Positions 1 to 12,500 of a stretch of DNA of 64,000 nt are shown here, in pieces. The stretch lies in NCBI GenBank assembly GCA_013399695.1, contig VXAU01002079.1, positions 370,287 to 434,286 of the forward strand, in the 5' to 3' direction. The DNA is from Formicarius rufipectus. Taxonomy: Eukaryota > Chordata > Aves > Passeriformes > Formicariidae. Below the pieces are notes generated by a model that saw only the letters and a program-made list of their open reading frames with translations, was not told the origin of the DNA and searched no databases. The stretch's first letter is position 1; every line of letters begins with the position of its first letter. Both the position numbers and the translations under genes were made by a program.

Positions 1-410
1 GAGGACTTATTGTGACCTTGCTCCTCAGTGGGAAGAAAATACGGGCTGGCTGTGATTTCCCAGCTCCCAGAGCTGTGCCACAGTTGGAGGAGTACTAAAA
101 CTGTCAGCAGTGGAAGGATGAATGTTCCAAATAACAACAGTCTAGATGGAAAAACAGGCCCTAAGTGAGTCCAGGGGAATTACAATTAACTAATTGTGTG
201 ATTTATGGGGAAATTTGAAACTTAAGCAACTCAGAGATCTACCAGTAAGTTATAACTGCCCTTATTTCCACAGCTTTTAAACCTTTTCCACCCAATCCTC
301 TGCTTCCAAGCACCCCTAGCAGTATTTATTTCCCCGAGTCCCTCCCAGACCCTTAGGGAAGCACGGGGCCAGCAGAAGGGCTGCAGGGCAGGGAGGGCTC
401 CTCCACTTAC
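1..410 (-). other. intron of the ABCA8/9/10-like gene running off the left edge
   Basis: Follows the GTAAGT donor of exon 18. I see no further exon in these 410 bases. The next exon, expected to encode span 7, must lie outside the window. Confidence 0.7.
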
Positions 411-570
411 ACAGCCCTGAGGAACTTTCTGTCGTGCTTTAGTTTTAAGAGGCGAATTCTCATCACAGCACACACTTGCTGCCTCCAGAGCACCATCCCA
501 CTCCCTGGCAGGATCCTCTCCTTGGAAAACACGGGCAGGTTTTGCTCCCTCTCCTCCAGCTCTCCATCTC
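411..570 (-). CDS. ABCA8/9/10-like coding exon 18, last one in the window (residues 797-849)
   Basis: Encodes DGELEEREQNLPVFSKERIL, GMVLWRQQVCAVMRIRLLKL and DRKFLRA. It aligns with LWRQQICAIARVRLLKLKH of human ABCA8. Acceptor CACACAG, donor GTAAGT. It is 42 nt shorter than ABCA5 exon 18, a multiple of three. Confidence 0.9.
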
Positions 571-3500
571 CTGTGTGTTAGAAATGCCATTATCCACAAG
601 GAGCCTTCAAAGGACACGTTTAAATCACAGTCAACAGGGATCTTCTGCTGGGAACAGGGGAATGCTTTTACTTTTTGAAGTCAGACAAGACACAGGGGCC
701 AAGGAAAGGGGCCATAATTTATCCAGAATATTATTTGCATCATTGAATTCAGACTGGCTGAACTTGGGTTTGTATGGCAACACATCCAGTATCTTCACTG
801 GCCTTGTGAAATGCCTTCTGCCCACTTTATCTCTTCCCACCTCCTGGTCTGGGCACTGTAACCCTTCTAAGGTAAATGCCCTTCCAACCTCAGCCATCAG
901 TCTTCAATTCTTGTGCTTAAAAGCCCATGGTAAGTTAAGACTGAACCAAGAAAGATATTCTACACTAGAGGAAAGTGGCTACACCTTCCACTCGATGCCC
1001 ACCAAAGCTCACACTTAACAAACCCATTAGATACTTAATTGCAACATATGCACATATGAAAAATGGATCACACCACACTTGCAAACTGGAGTCAATGCTT
1101 TACCTTCTCCATCGATGGCTTCCTCACCCTCCAGCTTCAGGAAAACATCTTCCAGGGTTGTCCTGGTCACCTCAAAATTCACAACCCCCTGCAAAAGGCT
1201 GCTCTCGAGGTGGCTGAACAGATCTGCAGGACAGGAACAACCAGGCTGAGCCAGAGGCCAAGGCTTGTCCTGAGCAGACACTCAGACTGGCGTGACTGAT
1301 GTTGGGCACTGCAGCACTCACAGCATTCACCTCCTCAGCTTAAAAAGCCACCACAAAATTGTTGTGTTCTTTAGAGCTAAGCAGTGGAAAATTCAGAGGT
1401 TTTGATTAACATGGGCCATCCTGACAACAGAGGAGACCCAGTGGATTTTACTTTGGAGATCTGTTGGTCGATTTTCTTTTGTTCACCTGCATTATTAATA
1501 TTAACATGTTCATTGGAGTCTTTCTGTAAGACTGGTGTTTATGCATCTTCCTAATCTCAGTATGGACCGGGGAATAGAGTTACCCCCTTCACAGCAACTT
1601 TGCTTTCTGCTTTTCCCACCACTTGTCCTCCCTTTAAAACCCTGGCACAGTGACAGGTTTGCCTACCCGGGAAGCTGTCGGTGTTTTCCAGAGGCAGCAC
1701 AAAACACAGCTCATCCCTCTTCTTCCCTTTGAGCACGGCATCAGGGATGTACTGTCTGACCAGGGAGGAGACCAGCTCTGGGTCACACAGGTCATTTATG
1801 TGAACCCTGTTTGTGTTAAAAAAACCCCACTGTTATAATGTTAAATGAGGGGGGGTGGAAAGTGTTTAAAATCCAAAGCCAGCACTGATTCTTCAAGCCA
1901 TGGGGAAAACTTGAACACTGGGCAGCATTTCAGTGGGAATTTTCATAGGTGTCTGTGTGAGAAAAAAATCTCTATCCCTGTGGGAAAAAACCCTTCCAGA
2001 AAATTCAATTATAAACCAGTAACACAAAACCCCCTTATTAACTTTAACAATTAATACATAACTTCATCATTAACTTTAATAACCTTTCACAACGAACCCC
2101 CTCCACCCATTTCTCACATCTGCAGAGCCCCTGGTTGTGTTGTGCATGCAGGAGATAGTGGAGGTTGAGAGCAATGATCTTGGCCAATACTGCTAAGGCA
2201 GGAACACAGAAATTAAAATCCAAAGGGAAACAACTTCACGTTAAAGCTTTGTACATCACTCTGGCAGTGCAGGATCTCCTCCCTCTGGTCCCCTTTCAGC
2301 TGCAAAGGAGGTTGCAAAGTCATTTTAGATACATGCTTAGAACTTTCAGGACTGGGTTCCAAAGAAAAGCAGTTTGTTGTCCAAAGCAGGGTGTTTTTGG
2401 CACCCCTCAAAAGTCTTTTAAAATGAATTGGTGATATTCCTATTACTCTGTATAGAAACTCTGCAGAAATACAGCCCCTACAAGAAAACAGGAGAAGCTT
2501 TTCTCAAAAAGATTGATGACCTGAAGAAAAGGATTTACCTTAAGTGGTAGCCAATTCCCCATTTCCTCTTCAAGTACAGAGATGAGCCAACACTCTGTAA
2601 TGTCCCATTAGAGAGGAAAGCTTTCCGATCTAGGGAAGAATGAAAACAAAGGATTTAGGGGGATTTACAAGAGTGCAGTAGCCTGACCTCACCCTGCTCC
2701 TTCTGAACTCAGCAGACATGTTGATAATAAATTGAGAGGAGGAAAACCAGGCAGTTTCTTCTTAAACCACCTCCTTTCTCCTAAGCCTCAAGGTTACCCT
2801 TTTAATCATGTATTCTTCTGGGCTTGTGGAGAGTTCCCCCCACAGCACAGAAACAATAAGGAAAGGTATTCAGAGAGTAGCAGTGATGTCTGTGGCTGTT
2901 CCCAGTGACATATCCAGGCAATGAGGAAGTGTTTTATCCTGAAGAACAGCTTGAGCAAGGCCTTGGAATGGCACATCAGATCAGATTTAGCCTCTGCTCA
3001 GACTGGTTTGGGCTAAGACAAAGCATGCCCAGAGAGTGCACTTTGCTTCATGGTGGGACCCACAAGGGGGTTCCACGATGGAAAAGCCTCCTCTGCAAAG
3101 CCAAACTGTGCAAGCCTGGGCTCACCAGCGTGGACATCAGCCTCCTCCATGGACTGGGTGGTGAAGAGCGTCACGTGCCCAGCCCGGCGGTCCTTCAGGA
3201 GGCTCCACACGTGGTGCCTGGAGCAGGGATCCAGCCCAGCCGTGGGCTCATCCAAAAGCAACACCTGCAAAAGCCAACAGGACCAGAGCTCCGTGTCCAA
3301 GCCATGTTTCCACGACTCAGTTCCATGTTTATATCACCTCATGTCATGCTTTTGATGCTCTCACTCAAAGAATAAAATGCATCCCCAGATATCAGCCATT
3401 TGCACTGCAGTTTCTCCTGCTACAATATTACCACCCTTTTAATTACAGATGTGGTTCTCATTGAGCTGGATCCCTCCATCCTTGCAGGAAGCGAATGAGG

Positions 3501-6500
3501 AGGTCAGTAGCTCTGGAATGCCAGGGGAAAAGCACAACTGACTCTGTGCCAACCCAAGATGCAAAGCCATGTGCTAAAACAGTGCACAAGGTATGTGTAT
3601 AAATCAGACTGGCCCCTACCTGGGGATTCCCTAAAATGGCAATTCCAAGAGACAATTTTCTCTTTTGTGCCCCACTCAGGGCATCAGCACAGACATTCTG
3701 GAGGTCAGTGAGGTCCAACATCATGAGAACTTTCTGCACCTTGGTAAAACACAAAGACAAGGTCAGATTTCCGAATCACTGGTCACATTTTAGTTCATGA
3801 ATAGCTACACACAGTCCACGAGAGCACAACTTCCAGACTTCAAGTTTTAAATGGCTTTGCTTAGAATTAAATACTGCAAAACCAAGTTCTAACGCGTGAC
3901 ACCAGGATCAGAAAGAATTGAAAACCCACTTCACCCCTGAATTAGGGTTGTTCTTGTGGGAGAACACCCAAGCTATGAGGATTGGAAGAAACGACAGAAG
4001 AGCCAGTCCCCACGGTCAAACCCCTGTCATGTTCTCATTTCTACAGGACAACATGTGGGTGATTATCTTTTATAAATAAACCACAAACTACCCAAGATGC
4101 CAAAAAAGAGAAGTCAGTGGCTGCCAAGCACATACCAACCTCTTGCTCTACTTCCTTCCTCTCAATCCCCTTGACGTGGGCAAAAGTTTGTAGGTTCTCC
4201 TTCACCGTTAAGGCTTCAAAGTGCAAATTAAGCTGGGGGCAAATCCCAACCATTGCCTGAATTCCTTCCCTGTCTGACACTTCAGAAACGTTGTGGTTGT
4301 ATATCGTGGCAGAACCTGCACAGGGGGATGAATGAAGCAAGGTTCATCCTGGACAGCATTTCCCAGTTATAAGGAGAAAGCAGAGTGGGTGGTGGTCATA
4401 CCTTTGACATTAATCCCAGCATGACGGATGTTTCTCGAGTGATAAAATAAAAAATTTAAGAAATCTAAAAAGCAAAATAACTCTGTAGTCCAAAGCTTTA
4501 ATACCCCTCAAAAATATTTCAGGGCAGCAGAACTCTCCCTTGAGAATAAATCCATATTTCCTACAGGTGTTTTCCTCGGGAAACATCAGGCCATCCAGCT
4601 GGAGAAATAAGCACCTGTGCATGCTCTCCCACACACGAGCATATCTAAAAGGGATGCACTATCCCTGCAGATCATGTTGAAGGAGAAATTTGCACTGAAA
4701 CCACCCAGCATGGGGGAGAACTTGGGGGATTTTTTTGCACCTTTCCCTCTTCCACTGGAAAAGAAACAGCTTCTCACCTTCAGCATTCAGGGCCACGATC
4801 TTACCTGCTGAAGGCTTGGAAAATCCACTGAGCACGTTCAACAGAGCAGTTTTCCCAGCCCCACTGTGCCCAAGCAGGGCAGTGATTTGGTCTTCATAGA
4901 TATTGAAGGACAAACCTGGAACACAAAGAGAACATCAGGGTGGAAGTTTGTGAGGAGTGGAGTTGTTCCAGCAGCCTGTTGACAGAGGAGTGACACCTTC
5001 TGAAGCTGAGAGGCAAAACCAGAGGTGCAAAAGCACAAAAGTCAGGACTAAGCTTAGGAAGGAACTTGCTGTCAAGTCTTAATTGAATTGAGGGGGAAAA
5101 TGCATTAACTTCATTATTTAAAGAATTTTGACTTCATTCTTCTAAGAGATTCATAACTTTGTATTTTACTGTGGCTCCAGACAGTGTCCATGGGAAGAGG
5201 AGAGCCCGTAGCTTTTCCAACATGGGAGAGTTCAGGAGTTATTTCAAATCAGCCAGGCTTTGCTACCTCATTTTCCTTTAAACAGAAATTTTTGTCTTTT
5301 TGTGGATTTTTTGGGGGTTGGGTTTGTTGGGTTTTTTTACTCAATATAGGCATTTGGGACCATATTGATATTTTTCATATTTTTCATGTTTCATATTTTC
5401 ACTTGGAGTTCCTGTTAAGCAAAGGCATTTAACAAATAGTCCACAACTATGTTATGACTATGTCAATTATTTGCATTGGCAAATGCTTGGAGAACTCAGC
5501 TCAGGCTGGGACAGCAGATTTGGCTACAGCTAGGGACCAAAAAATCCCAAGTTTCTTTCCCCACAAAATAGTTTACATTTTGAAAGGGAGGGGATTTTTT
5601 AGAGTGGTTCATCCCTGAAAAACCCTCAGCTTTTAAGGAGACTTCTGGCTGCTGCAGAAAGTAACAAACAGCGATTTTCCTGGAGGGAACAAATAGATAA
5701 CAAACAACCTGGTAGAAATTTGCCAGTGATTTATCCCAGCAGAAAGAACCATTGCACAATGTAATTTAACAGCACCAGAGGCAGAATTCAAGACAGCCAG
5801 TAAATTTCAAAACACTTTGAGTTCTTATCCAGGGAAAAATGAATAAAAGAACTACAAAATCTCTTCTTACCATTTAAAGCTTTGGTGCTCTTGCCCTTCT
5901 TCTGGTATATTTTTTCAATATTGTGTAGTCTAAAGGAAAGGTAAGCAATCCATTACTATGGACTCTCACAATTTTGGCATTTTTCTTCAAAATAACCTTT
6001 GAAACTTTTGGAAGAATATCTCCCAACCTCCACCTGGTGCTGTTGACTCTGAAGGAATCACTTCGTGTAATTAACTTCTCATCCCTCCAAAGCAGAATTG
6101 GCAGCTGTGCTTTGCTAAAAGCTGCTGAAAAGGTTTCAAAGCCAAACTTGAGGGACACTCAGTGAATGAAGCAGGAGGCCCTTGGGAAGGAGGTGGCTAT
6201 CTGATGGAAAGTGATGATTTAGCTGTTGTTTGAGCAGATTTGCCTGTTTCCTGGCCACAAGCAACAGGCAGCAGCAGCAAAAAGCCCAGGTGGCCCTGGC
6301 AGGGTGGACACAGCAGTGTTCTATTCACCACATTCCACCAACATTGTGCTTAAAGATCACAGAATATGCTGGGCTGGGAGGGATCCAGAAGGATCAGAGA
6401 GTCCAGCCCTCAGCCCTACCCAGGGTGGTGGTGAAGGGGAGCAGAAGCTCTGTTGATGCCCTGCAGGGAGGGCAGCGAGTGGGTCACTGGCACGGAGGAT

Positions 6501-9500
6501 GCAACACATCCAACGCATACCCAAACCCAGCTCTGGAGCAGAATAAGACATGGAACAAACCCTCCCTTGCACGTGTTTGCCATTAACCTCATCCATATGT
6601 ATCAGATGCCCCAGTCACCTCTCCAGAGCCCAACAGCACCTGCAGAGCTGCATTTCCCAGGAGTCCTCACCTGATGGCTTCCTTCCCACCAAAACCTGGA
6701 GGCATCGGCTCGGTGCTGCTGCTGAGAACGGGCTCCTGGCTGCTCTCAGTGCCAGCTCTGCCCCCCACGTCCCCACTGCTGGGCTGGAACCAGTAGGACG
6801 GGCTCAGGAAGAAGGCAGGAGGATGTGCCACCCCATACTTGCCTAATTCAGAGACAGAGAAGGTGAAATACGGAGCCCAAACTGTCCAGCCATCGCTTCC
6901 TGGACAGCTGCACAGTGGGGACTCTCAGCAGAGAGGAAGAGTTGATAAACTCTGCAGTTTAAGTTGTCCACCGGTGCATATCTGCAAATCGAGGTGTAGA
7001 ATAATCACAGCAACCTCTCTGGTCCAAAAAAGTCAGGTCAAGTCCTACAACACCCTGCAAAGCCCAGAGGGGCTGTCTGGGCAGGATCTCACAGCCTCTC
7101 ACTCCCTTTGAAGCCTTCTTTGGAGTCAGGACCAAAAGAGGGAGTTACACACCCCCAGACTCTGGGCAAACAGGATTCTTCCCAACCACTTATTTCCTGG
7201 GAAATTTCCCAACCGTTTCTTTCCTGGGAAATACAGTAAATCCCATTTCCACCCCCTGATGTAAGGTGTCAAGGCTGTTAAGATGCCTTTCCACAACCTG
7301 ACACCTTTTTTGTTGCTCCATGTGGATTAGAGTTTCCTCTCATCCCACCACCCCCTTTGGTAACTCTTCCTCTACAAGGGAAAGGAGAGAAGAAAAAGCA
7401 AGGAAATCAGCATTTTTTCTCTCTCACATTTCCACTTACCAGGCAGAACCTTATCAAAGTAGATGGCCAGCAGGAAATACAAGATGCTGTCAAGGCTCAG
7501 TATGAGGTACAGGTTATAGAAAGGGTACAGCTCTGGCTGAAATGCTGGCCCATACTTTTCTAATTTTACCATCTATAGGAAAAGAAAAAAAAAGCACAAG
7601 TCAGATGTGGCACTTCCTTCAGGCAGAAATTCTCCATGCAAACAAGTGCTGTGTCATCAGGACCACTTTCACTAAAAACCCAAGTCCACTCACGATCACG
7701 GTGCTGTTTCTAAGGAGGCAAAGGCTTTGTTATGACAACAAGAAACAGAAATGCTGCAGTAAGCTGAATTCCAAACCATGGAGAAGTCCAAACCATGGAG
7801 AAGTCACCCTAGAAGGGTGATCTTTGCTAAGGCAGCACTTCCAGAGACCACGGTTCTTGCAGATCTTGGTACCCACCACACACATCCCACTGCTGCAGTA
7901 ATTAATAGAGGTTTCAATTTTGTTGTGTATATTCAGAGCCAGTAAAATTCATGAGGCAGCTGGTTGTCCAACCATCCTTATCCTTAATTAGGATGGACTT
8001 TTTGGAGTCCAGTTGTCAAAGCATTTAGAGCAGAGGGGTGGGACTGGGTTATTCGGGCAGTGCCAGCTGAGGATGGTGCTGTGGGTGGCAGGTCCTGCAG
8101 TAGGATTGCCATGGGCTGCATTGGCTTTATTTTGGACCTACCGTGGAGAGGCCAGATGTGAAGGCAAAGGGGCTGAAGAGATTTAAAATCCATCCTGAAG
8201 ACGGTGGCAAAATGTCAAACAGTGTCAAAAAGCCCAGTGAGCCAAAGAGGATGTGAAGGAGAAACCCCACGAATATGGAAACACTTCTCTGCTTTAACAA
8301 CGAGCTGATCATGAAGGTGAAGTGAATCTGCAGCAGAGAAAAGCAGAAGTGAACAGGATGGCAATTAAAAACCAACATGAAAATAGGAGCAAAATTAGAG
8401 ACCCAGCTGAGTTTCAGCTGTCCACTGCAGATGCAGATGGCACATCACCAGGTTTGCATCATTTGGCAGACAGCTCTGAGAATCGGGGCAGGTTTATAGG
8501 GACAGACAAATCACTCCCAGTCTGGTGTTGGCAACTCCCTTTACTCTGATTTCAAATCAAAATCTCCCAAAATGTAATAGGAGTGATATATTAAAAATTA
8601 ATATATATTCAAATTATATACAAAATTATATATAATAGTTTATATATGTAAATTCTAACAATAAATTCTAGCAGTGAAAAATTTTTGTTACTTTCTCAGT
8701 AACACTCAGCTCTGGAGAGCTCTGCAGGCTTTGACCTTTGGGTATTTTAATGAAGAAACAGGGAAGAAAGCTACATCACTTAATAAGGCCAAAGCAGACT
8801 TACAGATGCCATGCCATAGAAGAAATAAAAAAAATACAGTTCTAGGAAGCTTTGCTGCTCCAAAACTTCCCTCTGTGTGAGCAGAGCCAGCAGACTGGCT
8901 GGTATTGAGACATACACGGTGTACTGCAGACTCCAGGACAACCTGCAAGGGAAGGAACAGGTCATTTTTGTCCCTGAACATGACACACTCTCATTCAAAT
9001 ACTTCAGAATTCCAAATATACATCTGTTTCCAGTTTCCAGCCTGGAAAGGTGCAAATATCACAGAATCAAAGGGTCTGGTTGGAAGGGATCACAGAGCAT
9101 CATCTGGGCCAAGCTCCCTGTTTGAGCAGGGTCATCTCGGAGCACACGGCACAGGATTGTGTCCAGATGGGTCTGGAATGTCTCCAGAGAGGGAGACTCC
9201 ACACCCTCCATGGGCAATCTGTCCTAGTGGGTGGTCACTGCACAGGAAAGAAGTTCTTCCTCATGGTCAGGTCTTGCACCTCCTCAAATCTCTGGAGATG
9301 CTGCAATGCCAGCAGAGAGAGACAGCATCTGCAGCCTCATCTGCTTCTCCTAACAATGTGAAATACTTGGATCTGGAAGCCTCTTTGGACAGACTCTGTG
9401 TCCCTCCTGTCCTTCCTAACGAGCAGTTTCCTCCAAAACTGGTGGTTTCTGCACCTTTTTGTGTTCTCTGTGTGAACCCACCTGTTTTCTGGGGGCAAAC

Positions 9501-12500
9501 ACCACCTCAGCCCCAGGAGCCTCGTTGCACACACCCCTGCTCCACGAGGAGTGCTCCTCCTCCTCTTGGGGGGAGCAGAGCAGAGCTGAGCACAACAAAC
9601 TGCATCAAAATCCTGGCTCAGAACAACGAGCTTGGAAATTGGTGTTCTCCAGCAAATACAGTCATGGGCTGCTTTGGGTTGGAAGGGCCCTCAAAGGTCC
9701 CCTAATGCCAACTCCCTTCCATGGACAGGGACACCCTCCCCCTAGACCAGGTTGCTCCAAGCCCCTCTCAACATCCTATAGACATTAAATAACATAACCC
9801 CTGCAATCACCCAGTTCATCTCTTACCAGAAGGCAGAATCTTGCAAACCCATTGCTCTCATTAATACCTTGAGCTGCTTCTTCTCCCTTAGAACTTTCAC
9901 TGATGCAAAGTACATAAATGGGGAGTAGCACAATATGACACAAATAATGAAGCAAACATAATCCAGTTTAAACACAGGTTTTATCATGGGTGATTTCAGA
10001 TGAACCCCAGTGATTGACTTCATTTCTTTCCAGACAGAACGGTTGGTTTTCATCTAAAGAAAATAGGCATTAATTTCATTTCTGTAATGAAACAGCCAAC
10101 ACTAAAACAAACAGGTTTTTATAAGCATTAAAACGATTACTTTGTCAATAACAAGGTTATGTTTATAGTAGCAAATAAGCAATATTTATTATCTTTCTGT
10201 ACTACCTGGCAATAAACACTAACACTGCCTCGAGCCATGAGAATGATCTGTCATTCTCTGAACTTTGGAATCACACCACATATTTAAGAAATTAATGATT
10301 ACAGAAAATCACAGAATCCCAGACTGGTTTGGGCTAGAAGGGACTTTAAATCTCATCTCATTCCCACCCCCACCACGGGCAGGGACACTTTCCCTAGACC
10401 AGGTTGCTCCAAGTCCCNTGTTTAGTTTTGTTTTTAAAGTTTACAGATAACTCTGCAAAGAACAACAATCATGTTGGCCATGATGATCACTTACTTCTAT
10501 GACCGCTGCATCAATGCTGGACTGCACTGAGAGGAAACCCCCATACCAGTACAAGGGAATTTTGCAGTAACTTGCTGAAAAATTCCAGCAGGATGCTGTA
10601 GGGGAAAGACATTTCAGAAAAAAAAGGAATTGAATCAATACATTTCCTTATGCATGTGCATATAAATACTTATGTATAATGTGTGGGGTTGAAAATTACT
10701 TCCGCCTAAGTGTCTGGAAATCAAGATTTAGTTTTACTCAGCCTTTTATGTTTTAATGTGGAGACAGGATGGGAGAGCTGGGGCTGTTCAGCCTGGAGAA
10801 GAGAAGGTTGTAGGGAGATTCCTCAGCACCTTCCAGTGTCTGGAAAGGCTACAGGGAAGCTGGAGAAGGACTTTTCATCAGGAACTGGAGTGACAAGACA
10901 AGGGGGAATGGCTTCCCCCTTGAATTTATGTCTTGCCAGAGGGAAGGGATAGGTGGGATATTGGGAAGGAATTCCTCCCTGGGAGGGTGGGCAGCCCTGG
11001 CACAGGGTGGGCAGAGAAGCTGTGGCTGCCCCAGCCCTGGAAGTGTCCAAGGCCAGGGTGGATGGGGCTTGGAGCACCCTGGGCTGGTGGAAGGTGTCCC
11101 TGCCCATGGCAGGGGGTGAAATGTGAAGGCCTTTGAGCTCCCTTCCAACCCAAACCATTCCATTATTCTATGATTGTGGATGATGCTTAGTTGTTCTTAA
11201 AACTATTTTCTCTGACACTTGTTTCCCTTTTAAAAAAAACCCTCAGGTTTTAATTAATGTCTTTCTGGAATCATTGAGCACAAGCAACCTCCATCCCTTA
11301 GGGGTGGCACAGCAGCACAGAGATCCAACTAAACAGCTTTTAATGTACAATCAGGTTCTGGGGTTTCATTTGTTTTCTTACCAACGTGGTCAAAGACATC
11401 ATTTGGAAACACAGCTTTGTCAATTTGCAATCTGAGGCTGTAGGAGAAATCATCCTTAAAAACAACACCAATAACTTCATCCTCCACAATTCCTTTTGCT
11501 TCCATTTTTTCCACATTTTCCACCTCTTCTATTATTACACCTGTCATTAGAATAAATAATAATAAAAAAAAACCCCCCAAAACAACATCACAGATAAAAC
11601 TCTGATCAGTCAGGCAACAACATGAAAATGGGCATCACCACATTCAAACCCTGAAAATTCACGTTGGCCAAAGGTTTTTCTCCCCCTGCCCCGTGGTGAC
11701 ACAGCCCAGAAGGAAGAAGGATTGAAGAGCAGCATTACCCCTCAGCACTGAAGCCGAAGCCACTTTGCCCATTATTGTCCTGGTGGTGTTGGTCCCCGGG
11801 GTGTACATGAGTGTCTGGCCCGTGGCATTAAAGGCTGGATCACCCAGTCGTCCCAGGAATTTGTAAGGGAATTCCTGCCTCGGGTAGTTCCGGATGGTGT
11901 ACGTTGCCTCTTGGAGCGAGAAGAGCAAGATCAATGATGTCCCCCACTCCTAGAGGAAAGGAAGGACATGCAGGGCTGAGTTGCAGCCCAAGACGTGGTG
12001 GCATGGGAAGGGCTCATCCGGGATCCTCCTCATCCTGCTCCTCTGGCTGCGAGTTGCTTTTCCCTGTGCAAGAGGGAGAGCTGTTTCCCAGGTGTGGAGA
12101 GATTAAAAGAGGAGGAATGATTCAAGTGAAAAACATGTTTTCTTAGTACCAGAGCCAACAAGGTCTGCTGATGATTCTACACCATCACCATGAATTGGAC
12201 ATTGTGTTCCTCTGTGCAGTGCAGGGTGGGATCAACAACCAGGAGCAACAAGGCAGCTTTGTCACAGGGCTGTGTTGTGCTGGGGCATTCCAGTGTCACA
12301 GGAAGAGGGGTAAGAGCTGACATTTCCCAGGGAGCCACATCACCAGCTGAGGCTTCTCATCTCCCCTCCCAGAAAAACAGTGCAATGTAAAAACACTTTG
12401 TAGTGCAAATCTGAGTTCCCCTTTGGAAGGGCCAACACTTGCCTGGAAACTTTGTGCCTTCATCCTCCACACCAGAAGGATGTTTTTCCACAGGAGAGCA

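Noticed and set aside
8585..8665. AT-rich stretch as a possible promoter or scaffold element
   Set aside because: It is only a simple 'ttatatataat'-type run in an intron, with no accompanying signal.
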